Shown here: piece by piece, positions 1-16,582 of the stretch
How the letters are laid out: every line of letters starts with the position of its first letter
Position numbering within the stretch: the first letter of the stretch is position 1
NCBI GenBank assembly: GCA_943735955.1
Contig: OX030962.1
Location: forward strand, 4,226,239 to 4,290,238
DNA: 64,000 nt
DNA from: Piscicola geometra
Lineage: Eukaryota; Annelida; Clitellata; Hirudinida; Piscicolidae
Reading direction: 5' to 3'
Program-made: the position numbers and the translations under genes
The notes under the pieces: generated by a model
What the model was told of the DNA's origin: nothing
The model's database searches: none
What the model saw: the letters and a program-made list of their open reading frames with translations, nothing else

Positions 1-180
1 TACTACTTTTACTACTACATTTACTACTACTTTTACTACTACTTTCACTACTTTTTGTACTACTACTTTTACTACTACTTCTACTACTTCTTGTATTATT
101 GCAATTGTCACTCTTCTTGCTGTTAGTTCTGATGATGATGATGATAATGATGCTGACATCATCATCATCAACCACTGCAG
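1..180. repeat. Intronic TAC/TTTTAC and ATG microsatellites
   Basis: Short tandem TACTACTTTTAC-like repeats followed by GATGATGATG and CATCATCATC tracts. The segment ends in CCACTGCAG, the acceptor of the first visible calpain exon at 181, so it reads as intron of that gene. Confidence 0.7.
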
Positions 181-3093
181 GATGACGTTTGACGACTTCT
201 GCAGCAACTTCCACCACTTGGCAGTCTGCCACCAACTCAGCGTCAGTGTCTTCAGCCTCAGCAGATGGTGGGCGGGTGTGTGGTGTGCGTGCAAGTTACA
301 CCAGAGATTATGTAATGAATATAATAAAATAATGTATAATATCTCGTTCCATGTTGCATCACACTATGGTCAGTGAATGAACCATGCCATGCTATATCAA
401 TCTACACTATGCCACGCCCCATTTCACTAAGCTACGCCACATTCCGCCACACAATACCACACCTGACCACATTAAACTTCTTTACGTTACATTACACTAC
501 ATTACACCTGACCACACCAAACCACCCTTGACCACACCTGACCACACCAAACCACCCTTGACTACACCTGATCACACCAAACCACCCTTGATCACACCTG
601 ACTACACCAAACCACCCTTGATCACATTTGACTACACCAAACCACCCGTGACCACACCTGACCACACCAAACCACCCTTGACTACACCTGACCACACCAA
701 ACCACCCTTGACTACACCTGACCACACCAAACCACCCTTGATCACACCTGACTACACCAAACCAGCCGTGACCACACCACACCACGCAGGTACCTGACAG
801 ACCTCTCAGGCCAGTGGCAGGCTCCTGACAGGTGTGGAGGCTGCATCAACAACAGGGAAACCTTCTTGCGCAACCCACAGGTGTATCATCATCATCTTCA
901 TCATCATCATCATCATCTTCACCTTCATCTTCATCATCATTTTCATCATCATCTTCACCGTTATTTTTATCATCATCATCATTCTCATCATCCATATCAT
1001 CATCATCAATATCATCACCCACCCACCACTAGTTCGCTTTTACAATGGGGGTGGAAGAGGAGGAAGTGATTATAGTCTTGACCCAGAAAAACATCAAGGA
1101 AGAAGGAGGTCAACTGACCGCGATTGGCTTCTCTATTCTCAAGGTGGGTGGGGGGAGGAGGGGGAAGATGGAGGTGGGTGGGTGATGGGATGGGTGAAAA
1201 GGGAAGGGAGAGAAAAGGTGAGTAAGTTATGAGTGGTGTGATGAAGGTGAGTGGTAAGGGGTAGGTTGGACAAAGATGGGTGGGTGGTGGGACGAAGGTG
1301 TAGGGTCGGAAGGTGTCTGGTGGGGGGAAAGGGGGTTGTAGGTGAAAAGAGATAGAACTGGGTAGTGGATAAAGAAGGGTAGAAGTGGTTTGAGGCCAAA
1401 ATGGGAGAGTGGCTGGAAAAAGTGGGGGGGGGGGAAGATAGGAAAAAGATAAGGTTAGATGGGGCGTGAGGGGCATGGCAGATTGATCAACCACCACCAC
1501 CCTCAAACCAGGTGGAAGAGAACAGGCAATATCGTCTGCACAGAATGCCCAAGGTCGCATTCTCTTCCGAGTTCATCAACAGGTTCTTACCCCCCTCACC
1601 AATATCATTATCATCAACAACTACATCATTATCACCATCTATACCAACATATAACTATCGTTATCATCACTAACTTTATCAATATCAACACCATCACCAC
1701 TATTATCATTATCATCACAAACACCATCATCATCACCACCACAACCACCACCACCATCATCATCCCCATCATCACCACCACCATCATCATCATCACCACC
1801 ATCATCACCACCACCATCACTACCACCATCATCACCACCACCATCATCATCATCATCACCACCACCATCACCACAACCACCACCACCATCATCATCATCA
1901 CCACCATCATCACCACCACCATCACCATCACCACCACCATCATCATCATCACCACCATCATCACCACCACCACCATCACCACCACCATCATCATCATCAT
2001 CACCACCCTCATCACTACCACCACCACCACCACACAGACGTAGCGTTCTATTACGAAAGAAGTTAAGCAAGGGCCGCTATGTAGTTGTACCCTGCAAGTT
2101 CAACCCAGGTGAGGTGGGACCATTTCTGCTGAGGGTCTATCTACGCTGCAGAGGCAGTGCTGTGTGAGTGGGGGGGGTGGGTTGAGGGGGATGGGTGGGT
2201 TGGGCGGGATGAATGGGTTGGGCGGGATGGGAGGGTTGGGGGGGGGGTTTTGGGTGGGTAGCTGTGTGAGAAGGATGGGTGGTTGGGTTGGTGGGTGGTT
2301 GAGGGTTGGGTTGGTGGGTGGATGGGTAAGTGTGTTTAAAAGGTTCGGGGGGTGGGTGGGTAGGTTTGTGGGTGAATGGCTGTTTGGGTAGGTGGGTAGG
2401 TCGGTAGGTGGGTGGGTGGGGAAGTAGGTAGGTGTGTGGGTGGGTGGGTCGGTAGGTGGGTGGGTGGGTGGGTCGGTAGGTGGGTGGGTCGGTAGGTGGG
2501 TGGGTCGGTAGGTGGGTGGGTCGGTAGGTGGGTGGGTCGGTAGGTGGGTGGGTGAGTGGGTCGGTAGGTGGGTGGGTGGGGAAGTAGGTAGGTGTGTAAG
2601 TGAGTGAGTGGATGGATTGGTTTTTTAGGTTGGCATATCCTCACGAGGATCTCTTTTCTCTAGCACCTTTTTCATGACCTCACTGCCAACCAACCCTTCC
2701 ATCACCTTCATACCACTACAACTATCGCCATCACCACTCAAAAAAATACACTCAATCCCACAACCTTTCCACTTCCATCATCATTATCATCATCATCATT
2801 GCCACCACCACCATCATCATCATCACCACCATCATCATCATCATCAGGCCCCTGGAGCAAAGTCAACCAGTGGAGGGCTGTATGTCATGCCTGCCTTGCT
2901 ACCAACTACCCTCCCTTGTTTCTCAGGTGATGATGATGATGATGAGATGATGATGAGATGATGATGATCACGATTATTATTATTATTATTATGGTTTTAT
3001 TGTTTTTATTAGAGTTTTTTGTGTAATTCTGAAGGTGACTGTGCTTAAAGCGGCCAACTTGGTGAGGAAAGATGCCCAAGGTTGCTGGACATC

Positions 3094-3148
<55 letters not shown>

Positions 3149-3988
3149 ATCATCATCATCTTCATCATCATCAATCATCTTCAATACCGCCACAATCATC
3201 ACCATCGCCATCATCATCATGACATCATCACCATCGCCATCATCATCATGACATCATCACCATCGCCATCATCATCATGACATCATCACCATCGCCATCA
3301 TCATCATGACAGCCGAGTCTACCGACGCTTACGTGGTGTTGAGGAGTGAGGGAGCGAAGGTGGTGAGTGGAGTGGTGAAGGACTCGGCAAATCCTGAATT
3401 CAACCTCTCAGCCCATTTCTACCGCTCAGACCCCTCCAAGCCCATTGTCGTTGAGGTGGGTGGGTGGGGAAGGGGGGCTGGTTGAGTGGGTGGTGATGAA
3501 GGTGGTGAGTTGAGGTGGTTGGTGGGTGGTTGTGGGGTGAGGTGGGTGGTTGTGGGGTGAGATGGGTGGTTGTGGGGCTAGGTGGGTGGTTGTGGGGTGA
3601 GGTGGGTGGTTGTGGGGTGAGGTGGGTGGTTGTGGGTTGGGGTGGTAGTGGTTAGTGGGTGGTTTTGGTGGTTGAGGTGGTGCTGGGTGGTTGGTTGTGT
3701 GAGGGGTCGAAGGGGTGGGTGGTATACTACAATCTAGTTTAAATATATTGCTCTCTCTCCTATTCCACACATCCGCAACAACAACAACACACGCACACCA
3801 ACCAACCAACCATGCAGGTGTGGCACAGAAAGGTCTTCATGGACGAACTTATAGGGAAAGCGTCGTTTGATGGAACGGAAATAGTTGATCAGTCGATCAA
3901 GCAGTATCCAATCACCTCGAAGGAGGGCGTTAACGCGGGAATGGTCGTCATCCAGCACTCGACCAGTCAGCGTTTAGATGCTTACTAA
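181..3988 (+). CDS. CAPN5: Calpain-5-like cysteine protease, C-terminal half
   Basis: Ca2+-dependent cytosolic cysteine protease of the CAPN5/6 (TRA-3) class. Only the C-terminal part is in the window; the papain-like core lies off the left edge. Nine phase-consistent exons: 181-267, 790-880, 1033-1143, 1512-1582, 2038-2163, 2848-2926, 3035-3080, 3313-3455, 3818-3988 (308 codons with stop TAA at 3986). The first exon encodes MTFDDFCSNF, matching the motif that closes the protease core. Then come CGGCINNRETFLRNPQ, the start of the beta-sandwich domain; VEENRQYRLHRM; KGRYVVVPCKFNPGEVG; and FLLRVY, all in the order expected for the C2-like domain III. Exons from 3035 form a C-terminal C2 domain (VTVLKAANLV, DAYVVLRSEG, HFYRSDPSKPIVVEVW, DELIGKASF). 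A terminal C2 domain replacing the penta-EF hand is what separates CAPN5/6 from classical calpains. Every intron carries simple repeats. Exact junctions at 2163/2848 and 3080/3313 rest on phase and homology. Confidence 0.93.
490..780 (+). repeat. 30-bp minisatellite in calpain intron
   Basis: About nine to ten copies of a 30-bp unit built on CACACCTGACCACACCAAAC plus CACCCTTGAC, with single-base variants. The unit is a multiple of three, so open frames appear on both strands; these are not coding. It ends next to the acceptor of the exon at 790. Confidence 0.9.
881..1032 (+). repeat. (ATC)n intronic microsatellite
   Basis: Imperfect CAT/ATC triplets with TTC and ACC interruptions fill the whole calpain intron between exons ending at 880 and starting at 1033. 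Confidence 0.9.
1144..1511 (+). repeat. G-rich imperfect GGTGGGTG intron
   Basis: Calpain intron rich in GGGTGGG and GGAAGGG. No coding content seen. Confidence 0.6.
1583..2037 (+). repeat. (ACC/ATC)n compound triplet repeat
   Basis: Long mixture of CACCACCATC and ATCATC triplets, densest from 1720 to 2033, ending in CACACAG, the acceptor for the exon at 2038. Open frames here (poly-T/I, poly-V/M, poly-G/D) are repeat artefacts. Confidence 0.9.
2164..2640 (+). repeat. GGGTGGGTGGGTCGGTA G-rich array
   Basis: Tandem GGTAGGTGGGTGGGTCGG units on the plus (sense) strand of the calpain intron, with many runs of three or more G spaced by 1-4 nt. The transcript strand could form G-quadruplexes. Confidence 0.9.
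2755..2847 (+). repeat. (CAT/CAC)n microsatellite before exon 2848
   Basis: Triplet tract running straight into the acceptor TCATCAG at 2847, so it partly substitutes for a normal polypyrimidine tract. Confidence 0.85.
3081..3312 (+). repeat. (ATC)n with 30-bp higher-order repeats
   Basis: CATCATCATC tract with four near-identical units of the form ATCACCATCGCCATCATC plus ATGACATC, ending in CATGACAG, the acceptor for the C2-domain exon at 3313. Confidence 0.85.
3456..3817 (+). repeat. 20-bp GGTGGTTGTGGGGTGAGGTG minisatellite
   Basis: About seven copies between 3500 and 3650 of a G-rich unit that repeats the GAGGTGGGT donor motif of the exon ending at 3455. It lies in the last calpain intron. 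Confidence 0.8.
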
Positions 3989-8375
<4,387 letters not shown>

Positions 8376-8882
8376 AAATAATGGAAGGAAGCAGAGAAGA
8401 AGAAGGAAGGAAAAGGAGAAAAAGGAGGAGGAGGATGAAGAGAAGGCAGAAGAAGAAAGGAGAAAGAAGAAGAAGAAGAGGAATAGAAAGAAGAGGAGGA
8501 GGAAAAGACGGACTTTAACTCAGGCTTTCAATATTCTTGACCAACTAATCTGATGTTGATATTATTAGCTTTGCATGCGGTCTATGCTCGTACATCAATT
8601 CATTCACGCGGGAATTATACAAGACTTACTTAGCAATTACCTTGCTTTGAATCGGGACATCACGGTGTTTTCCATCTTGCCCTGCGACTCGTAAATAATC
8701 CCTAATGACTAACCCTTTCATCCTTTCTCATCCCCTATAAAATTGGGTCTTGCAGTACTACATAACCACCGCTACTTAACTGATGATTCTGCTGACGCTA
8801 CCATTGCCAAAGCCCTTGTCTTTGTGTGTGTGTGTGTGATGGGAGTATTTTAATTTTTCAGTTTTATATTAGTGAATTTTAA

Positions 8883-8888
8883 AATAAA
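8883..8888 (+). promoter_or_regulatory. Candidate poly(A) signal, GALE
   Basis: AATAAA about 510 nt downstream of the GALE stop at 8375; another AATAAA lies near 9012. Confidence 0.4.
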
Positions 8889-9321
8889 TGGCTTGAAAGC
8901 GGAATGATTTATTGTTATGCGTCAATGAGCCATTAAAGTAGTGACATTAGGTGGAAGAAGACACTGCTGAAGGTGGATTTAAAAAACGAATGAATGTGCA
9001 TGATTGAGAAATAAATGGAGAACATAGAGAGGAAATGATGAAGAGATTAAAGTAAAATCAGTGGAGCAAGTGTGATTGATTGCAAGTCAAGCGATTGATA
9101 CAAACACAAGAATGTTTCACCACGACCCTGTTCTCAAACCTTTCAAGCGTTCATTGCACTGCAGAAAAAGTAAGTATACAATGGCGTATGAGCTGATACA
9201 TAAAGTGTTTTGTATTCCTTTTTTAATTGTGCTATAAATATGATTGCAACGGTTGCTCTTTTAAAGTCTACAGAATCGTTATCACAGAAGGATGAACTCT
9301 ACAACAGTATATACCACCACC

Positions 9322-9568
9322 AATATTTATTTATTTCGGCCCATTTCAGAATCTGTCCCATTTTGAATGAAACTGCGTGACATAAACTTTATAATAAACT
9401 ATTACTTTTTCAAAGAATTCCACACTAACCCTAAAACCAACCTAAGCTCTCTTCTAGAACATAAGGCGTAATTTTTATTTATTTTATATAAATTAAGAAC
9501 TAAATTATATTTGATTTTAAAGTTTTCAGAATTGGTGCCATTCTAAAATGGGACGGAAAATATTTATC
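9322..9568. mobile_element. Small terminal-inverted-repeat element (MITE)
   Basis: The left end reads AATATTTATTTATTTCGG..CCCATTTCAGAAT and the right end, read on the opposite strand, AAATATTTTCCGTCCCATTT..AGAAT. This is an imperfect inverted repeat of roughly 30 bp bounding about 250 bp. No clear target duplication found. Confidence 0.4.
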
Positions 9569-10019
9569 CAGCGATAAAGTGTAATGACACGTATAAATAT
9601 TTTGATAACGTCATTTGAGTCTTCATGACGTAAGAAGTTAGTTGATATAGCGCATAATGGCCACTTTGCAATAACGACATGTCAGTCGATAGGGAGTAAT
9701 ATCGCAAGTCTGCAGTTTTAACCTATCAACAATAAAAACATCTCACAACAACAACAACAAACAACAGCAACAACAAAAACAAAAAACAAACAGCAAAAAA
9801 ACTTAAAACAATGATAATAACTCGCAACTATAATGAAAACAACATTTCAAAACGACAACAACGTTACTACAACAGTTGTATTAAAACTTCATTCATGCAA
9901 TATTATTGTCATAAATGCCGAGATACAACAAGTGCTCTAAGTTGAACAAGACAGCAGTCTTGAGTACGTCAAATTCGCTGGAACCTTGGTGCTTCTCACC
10001 ATCTTTCTCAACACCTTCT

Positions 10020-12012
10020 CACCACCCCACCACCCTTCAATTCCCACTCCACCACCCTCTCATCCCATCACCCTCTCATCCCATCATCCTCTCACCCCAT
10101 CACCCTCTCATCCCATCATCCTCTCATCCCATCATCCTCTCATCCCATCATCCTCTCACCCCATCACCCTCTCATCCCATCACCCTCTCATCCCATCACC
10201 CTCTCATCCCATCATCCTCTCATCCCATCATCCTCTCATCCCATCATCTTCTCATCCCATCATCCTCTCATCCCATCACCCTCTCATCCCATCATCCTCT
10301 CATCCCATCATCCTCTCATCCCATCATCCTCTCATCCCATCACCCTCTCATCCCATCATCCTCTAATCCCATCATCCTCTCATCCCATCACCCTCTCATC
10401 CCAGCATCCTCTCATCCCATCACCCTCTCATCCCATCATCCTCTCATCCCATCATCCTCTCATCCCATCACCCTCTCATCCCATCATCCTCTCATCCCAT
10501 CATCCTCTCATCCCATCATACTCTCATTCCATCATCCTCTCATCCCATCATACTCTCATCCCATCATCCTCTCATCCCATCATCCTCTCATCCCATCATC
10601 CTCTCATCCCATCATCCTCTCATCCCATCACCCTCTCATCCCATCATCCTCTCATCCCATCACCCTCTCATCCCATCATCCTCTCATCCCATCATCCTCT
10701 CATCCCATCACCCTCTCATCCCATCATCCTCTCATCCCATCATACTCTCATCCCATCATCCTCTCATCCTATCATCCTCTCATCCCATCACCCTCTCATC
10801 CCATCACCCTCTCATCCCATCATCCTCTCATCCCATCATCCTCTCATCCCATCATCCTTTCATCCCATCATCCTCTCATCCCATCATCCTCTCATCCCAT
10901 CACCCTCTCATCCCATCATCCTCTCATCCCATCATCCTCTCATCCCATCACCCTCTCATCCCACCACCCTCTCATCCCATCATCCTCTCATCCCATCACC
11001 CTCTCATCCCATCATCCTCTCATCCCATCATCCTCTCATCCCATCATCCTCTCATCCCATCATCCTCTCATCCCATCACCCTCTCATCCCATCACCCTCT
11101 CATCCCATCACCCTCTCATCCCATCATCCTCTCATCCCATCATCCTCTCATCCCATCATCCTCTCATCCCATCACCCTCTCACCCCATCACCCTCTCATC
11201 TCATCATCCTCTCATCCCATCATCCTCTCATCCTATCACCCTCTCATCCCATCACCCTCTCATCCCATCACCCTCTCATCCCATCACCCTCTCATCCCAT
11301 CATCCTCTCATCCCATCATCCTCTCATCCCATCACCCTCTCATCCCATCATCCTCTCATCCCATCATCCTCTCATCCCATCATCCTCTCATCCCATCATC
11401 CTCTCATCCCATCATCCTCTCATCCCATCATCCTCTCATCCCATCACCCTCTCATCCCATCATCTTCTCATCCCATCATCCTCTCATCCCATCATCCTCT
11501 CATCCCATCATCCTCTCATCCCATCACCCTCTCATCCCATCATCCTCTCATCCCATCATCCTCTCATCCCATCACCCTCTCATCCCATCATCCTCTCATC
11601 CCATCACCCTCTCATCCCATCATCCTCTCATCCCATCACCCTCTCATCCCATCATCCTCTCATCCCATCACCCTCTCATCCCATCACCCTCTCATCCCAT
11701 CATCCTCTCATCCCATCACCCTCTCATCCCATCATCCTCTCATCCCATCACCCTCTCATCCCATCATCCTCTCATCCCATCACCCTCTCATCCCATCATC
11801 CTCTCATCCCATCACCCTCTCATCCCATCACCCTCTCATCCCATCACCCTCTCATCCCATCATCCTCTCATCCCATCATCCTCTCATCCCATCACCCTCT
11901 CATCCCATCACCCTCTCATCCCATCATCCTCTCATCCCATCACCCTCTCATCCCATCCCACCTTTCTCATCCAACCACCCTCTCATCCCATCACCCTCTC
12001 ATCCCATCCCAC
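10020..12012 (+). repeat. 16-bp minisatellite CATCCCATCATCCTCT, ~120 copies
   Basis: Unbroken 2-kb array of a 16-bp unit with a recurring T/C polymorphism (CATCATCC versus CATCACCC). Because 16 is not a multiple of three, a 48-nt superperiod avoids stops and creates a spurious 724-codon plus-strand frame. It ends 7 bp from the stop codon of the ferlin on the opposite strand, so it occupies that gene's 3'UTR or flank. Confidence 0.97.
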
Positions 12013-12018
12013 CATCCC

Positions 12019-15000
12019 TCAAACATTCAGTATCTTTTGAACAATGGCGCCAGGGAAGTTGTAGAAGAAGAGGACGAGGAAGAGGATGAGGAGGGAGATG
12101 AGGAGCAGTTTGAAGAGCAGCCATTTGTAGTTGCGCCAGATGATGTACTTGAGCGTCTTCAGAGGGTTCATGAACCACAAGAAGGAGGTGTCTGGGCGAC
12201 TGTGGCGGTGTGGTGGTTGTGTGGTGGTTTTGTGTGTGTTTGTGTGGTTTTGGTGTGGTTGCGATGAGTGTGGTGGTTGTGTGGTGTAATGGTGCGTGGT
12301 TGTGTAGTGTGTGGTGGTGGCTGTTGTGGCTGTGGTAACAGTAAACAAACAGTAAAGTAACTTGTTCAATATAGCATCACAATCAACATAAACTGAAGGC
12401 ACAACGCCATCTTAACCATCACAGCCACCACAATCGCCAAACCGTCACAACTACCCCAACCACCTATTTATCACAACCACCACACAACCACTACACAACC
12501 ACCACACAACCACCACACAACTACCACACAACCACCACACAACCACCACACAACTACCAGACAACCACCAAACCACCACGATTATCACAACCACCATCCA
12601 CCATACTACAACCACCAAACCACAGCTTCCTCCACACCTTAAGCCACACACCATCAGAACCTCAACCTCCCCCCGCACTGACTTGGGTTTGGGCAAGGTT
12701 CTTCGTGCGCCTTTCCTGCAGGCTCTCTCTCAGCCTCCTCTTCCGTCAGTAGCATCAACTCCATCTCCATTTTGCCCTGCATGGTGTGACGGTGTGGAAG
12801 TGTAAGAGTGTGACAAAGTTAGAAATTATTTTAAAGAATATTTTTCCATAGTCACACCACGCACAAAAAGTCTAAAAATACCATGTCCACACAGCACCTA
12901 CACAACAAACTCACAACAACCACACAAAAACCAAACAACAACAACCACACAGCAACCACACAACAGCTACACAACAACCAAACAAAAACGCCACATAAAC
13001 GACACAATATTTGAAAGAACTTAAACACGTACCTTCAAAACCAGTTTTTATTTTTCTTCTACTTCGGATTCTTCGTCGGAATCTGAGTTCACTTTTTTTG
13101 GCTTCTCCTTCACAGCCACCGGCCACCACCCTTTGCACCTGTTTGTGTCGTTGTTTCATGCCGTTATTTTAATCCACCACACCGACACAACACACAACCT
13201 TCCCACACCGACACACCACACAGCCTTCTTACATCAGCACACCACATAATCTTTCGACACCAACCCCAAACTAATACTTTTACAGTACCACAATACTCAA
13301 CACAAAAACACTAGCAATCTTCGCCTCAAATATCACACCACAACAACATCAACCACCTCTTTCTTACACCACATTATGACACCATCCACCCTTCTACGCA
13401 CCATATCATCATTAACCACCATCCCACACAACACTAAATCACGTCACTAACAACCCCCCCCTCCCCCACAACACCAGACCTCACTATCATCAACCCCCAC
13501 AACACCAGACCTTACTATCATCAACCCTCCAATACCAGACCTCACTATCATCAACCCCTCAATACACATCAACAAAACATCATCCACCCAAACACACCAC
13601 ATTAAAACACTATCTACCCTTCCTACATCTTCACCAAAACAACCCACCTCCCCTCACCACACAACCACACTACAACACCACACTATATACAAACAACCCA
13701 CCTCCCCTCACCACACAACCACACTACAACACCACACTATAAACAACCCACCTCCCCTCACCACACAACCACACTACAACACCACACTCTATACAAACAA
13801 CCCACCTCCTCTCACCACACAACCACACAACACCACACTTTATACAAACAACCCACCTCACCTCACCACACAACCACACTACAACACCACACTATATACA
13901 AACAACCCACCTCCCCTCACCACACAACCACACTACAACACCACACTATAAACAACCCACTTCCCCTCACCACACAACCACACTACAACACCACACTCTA
14001 TACAAACAACCCACCTCCTCTCACCACACAACCACACTACAACACCACACTCTATACAAACAACCCACCTCCTCTCACCACACAACCACACCACAACACC
14101 ACACTATATACAAATAACCCACCTCCCGTCACCACACAACCACACAACACCACACTCTATACAAACAACCCACCTCCTCTCACCACACAACCACACAACA
14201 CCACACTACAAACAACCCACCTCCTCTCACCACACAACCACACAACACCACACTTTATACAAACAACCCACCTCCCCTCACCACACAACCACACCACAAC
14301 ACCACACTATATACAAACAACCCACCTCCTCTCACCACACAACCACACCACAACACCACACTATATACAAACAACCACACAACACCACACTATGATACAA
14401 ACAACCCACCTCCCCTCACCACACAACAACACCACACTATGATACAAACAACCCACCTCTTATTCTTGAAGAGATTCAGCGTGGGATACTTGTTGCCTGG
14501 TTCGATCATCTTGAGACCACACGCCTTAACGCTCTTCGCTGGCCTGGGCATCTTCGTTAAATTTAAAACGATGCCCCCCAACACGTCGTCCGATGAAACA
14601 AGATCTGCATCCCATACCTTGGTTGATGATGATGGTGGTGGTGATGGTGATGGTGGTGGTGATGATGATTATGGCGATGGAAGGTAGGGTGGAGATGGTG
14701 GAAGGGGTTAGGGGGGTGATGATGAAAATGATAATAAAAACCATTATGGCATGGTAATTATGCTGATGATGATAATGATCATGATGATGGTGATGATGAT
14801 GATGTTCACAGACCTGAATCACGAGATACGAAGGAATCTTATGTTCTACTTCGTCTGTCGCCAGCATGTTCTCCTGTCATAATCATGATCACAATCATGA
14901 TCACAATCGTCATAATAATAATAATAAGCATAGTAATAATAATAATCATAATAATAATAATCATCATCATCATCATCATCATCGTAAAATAGTCATAAAA

Positions 15001-16579
15001 AAGAATCGAAATAATGATAAAAGTGATCTTGATAATGATAAAAGTGATCTTGATAATGATAAAAGTGATCTTGATAATGGTAAAAGTGATCTTGATAATG
15101 ATAAAAGTGATCTTGATAATGATGGAGGTGATTTTGATAATGATGGAGATGATTTTGATAATGATGGAGGTGATTTTGATAATGATGGAGGTGATTTTGA
15201 TATAAATGGAGATGATCTTGATAATGATGGAGGTGATCTTGATAATGATGGAGGTGATCTTGATAATGATGGAAGTGATCTTGATAATGATGGAGATGAT
15301 CTTGATAATGATGGAGATGATCTTGATAATGATGGAGATGATCTTGATAATGATGGAGATGATCTTGATAATGATGGAAATGATCTTGATAATGATAGAA
15401 ATGATCTTGATAATGATGGAAATGATCTTGATAATGATGGAGGGGATCCTGATAACGATGCAAGTACCTTCTTCCAGAAGGCAACACAGTTTTCTGCCTT
15501 GGAGAAGTTAAACTTGAAGATAAATCTCCATTTGAAGTTGCCTTCTCCAGTCATCGATCTGGTGGGGGGGTGGTTGGGTGGGTGGGTGGTGAGGTGGTTG
15601 GGTGGTGAGATGGTTGAGTAATGAAGTGGTTGGGTGATGAGGTGGTTGGGTGGTGAGATGGTTGGGTGGTGAGATGGTTGGGTGGTGAGATGGTATGTTG
15701 TAGTGGTGAAGTTGTGTGGGGAAAGTGTGTGGGATGGTATGGTGATGAGATGGTGTAGTGATGGAATGGTGTAGTGATGTGGTGACGGTATCTTGTTTAA
15801 TGATTGAGATGCTCTAGTTATCGAAGTGAAAGTGTAATCGAACAAAGTGGAAGGTAATGTAGACAAGTATTATGAATATTTTTATCAGTGCTTTTTTCAG
15901 CATGCCACTCATCATCACCTGTAATGCACGTCTGTCTTCTGATCATCAACACCAACACCCTTCAGGTAGCCTGAGGAAAGTCATTTAACAGTCTTTACTC
16001 TCTCCATTGCACTCATCTATTCCATCTCTCACTCTTTCCGAAACCTTCTTTTCTTCTTCCACCTAACTTTACCCACTTTTTCCCTCTTCATCCACCCACT
16101 CTACTCTATTTCACCCACTTTAGCGTACTCCATTCCATTCACTCCTTTCCACTTCTTCCACTCATTCCACTCACTTCATTCCACTCCCTCCACTCATTCC
16201 ACTCACTTCATTCCACTCCCTCCACTCACTCCATTCCACTCACTTCATTCCACTCACTCCACTCCACTCACTTCACTCCACTCACTCCATTCCGCTCACT
16301 CCATTCCACTCACTCCACTCCACTCACTTCACTCCACTCACTTCCTTCCACTCACTCCACTCCACTCATCCCACTCCACTCACTCCACAACTTCACTCCA
16401 CTCCACTCACTCCACACCTCCACTCCACTCCACTCACTCCGCACCTCCACTCCACTCCACTCACTCCACACCTCCACACACCCTTCACGAAGATGTCACT
16501 GGATGCTTCTCCAGTAATCATAGTGACGTCATCAAGGGTGACCTCGTCTGTGTTGTAGATGTTGCAGCGGAGTTCGTAT
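12019..16579 (-). CDS. Ferlin family protein, C-terminal part
   Basis: Tail-anchored multi-C2 protein of the dysferlin/otoferlin/FER-1 family, which mediates Ca2+-dependent membrane fusion and repair. Eight minus-strand exons with matching phases: 16579-16482, 15970-15919, 15558-15468, 14873-14814, 14617-14457, 13138-13033, 12776-12679, 12199-12019 (282 codons including stop). In order they encode [130 protein letters not shown], then a single transmembrane helix ([15 protein letters not shown]) and a short lumenal or extracellular tail ending KILNV. This is the last C2 domain plus the membrane anchor. Odd points: an in-frame TAA at 13050-13048 inside the WWP exon if the strong donor at 13033 is used, and no upstream exons beyond the GGAT array. 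Confidence 0.92.
12203..12660. repeat. ACCACCACACAACC-type tandem repeats
   Basis: Ferlin last intron: degenerate TGGTTGTGTGGTG units at 12205-12330 and the complementary ACAACCACCACAC units at 12465-12620. The two blocks are in opposite orientation, so the intron RNA could fold on itself. Confidence 0.7.
13160..13654. other. Ferlin intron, AC-rich, no gene seen
   Basis: Low-complexity ACCACAC sequence with short direct repeats such as CCTCACTATCATCAACCC near 13480-13560. No coding content recognised. Confidence 0.5.
13655..14456 (-). repeat. ~57-bp minisatellite carrying the ferlin donor site
   Basis: About 13-14 copies of a unit containing ACAACCCACCTC, CCTCACCACACAACCACAC and ACAACACCACACTATATAC. 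On the minus (coding) strand each unit contains GAGGTGGGTTGTTTG, the same sequence that forms the exon/intron junction at 14457 (AGAG then GTGGGTTGTTTG). The array abuts the exon. Confidence 0.95.
14880..15462 (+). repeat. ATG/AAT microsatellite and 21-bp minisatellite
   Basis: From about 15015 a 21-bp unit (GATCTTGATAATGATGGAGA + T) repeats about 21 times in ferlin intron sequence, preceded by AATAATAATCATC tracts. The multiple-of-three unit keeps several frames open; none is coding. Confidence 0.95.
15570..15790 (+). repeat. GGTTGGGTGGTGAGAT repeats
   Basis: Degenerate tandem units in the ferlin intron between exons 15919-15970 and 15468-15558. Confidence 0.75.
15990..16475 (+). repeat. 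(CACTCCACT)n satellite
   Basis: Degenerate CCACTCACTCCATT/CTTC units filling the ferlin intron between exons 16482-16579 and 15919-15970. Confidence 0.85.
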
Positions 16580-16582
16580 CTG

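Larger units (their letters stand above)
8376..9914. other. GALE 3'UTR and intergenic region
   Basis: A homopurine tract (8378-8515, AAGAAGGAAGG type), a possible GALE poly(A) signal AATAAA at 8883, and a small TIR element at 9322-9568. Poly-CAA/AAC sequence at 9740-9800. No gene seen. Confidence 0.6.

Noticed and set aside
9915..12089. 724-codon plus-strand open frame
   Set aside because: It is a 16-bp minisatellite whose 48-nt superperiod happens to lack stops; no start context, domain or splice structure, and it overlaps the end of the ferlin gene on the other strand.
14979..15866. Asp/Asn-rich or Ser/Leu-rich repeat protein
   Set aside because: A 21-bp minisatellite in a ferlin intron; only the short segment 15468-15558 (minus) is coding.
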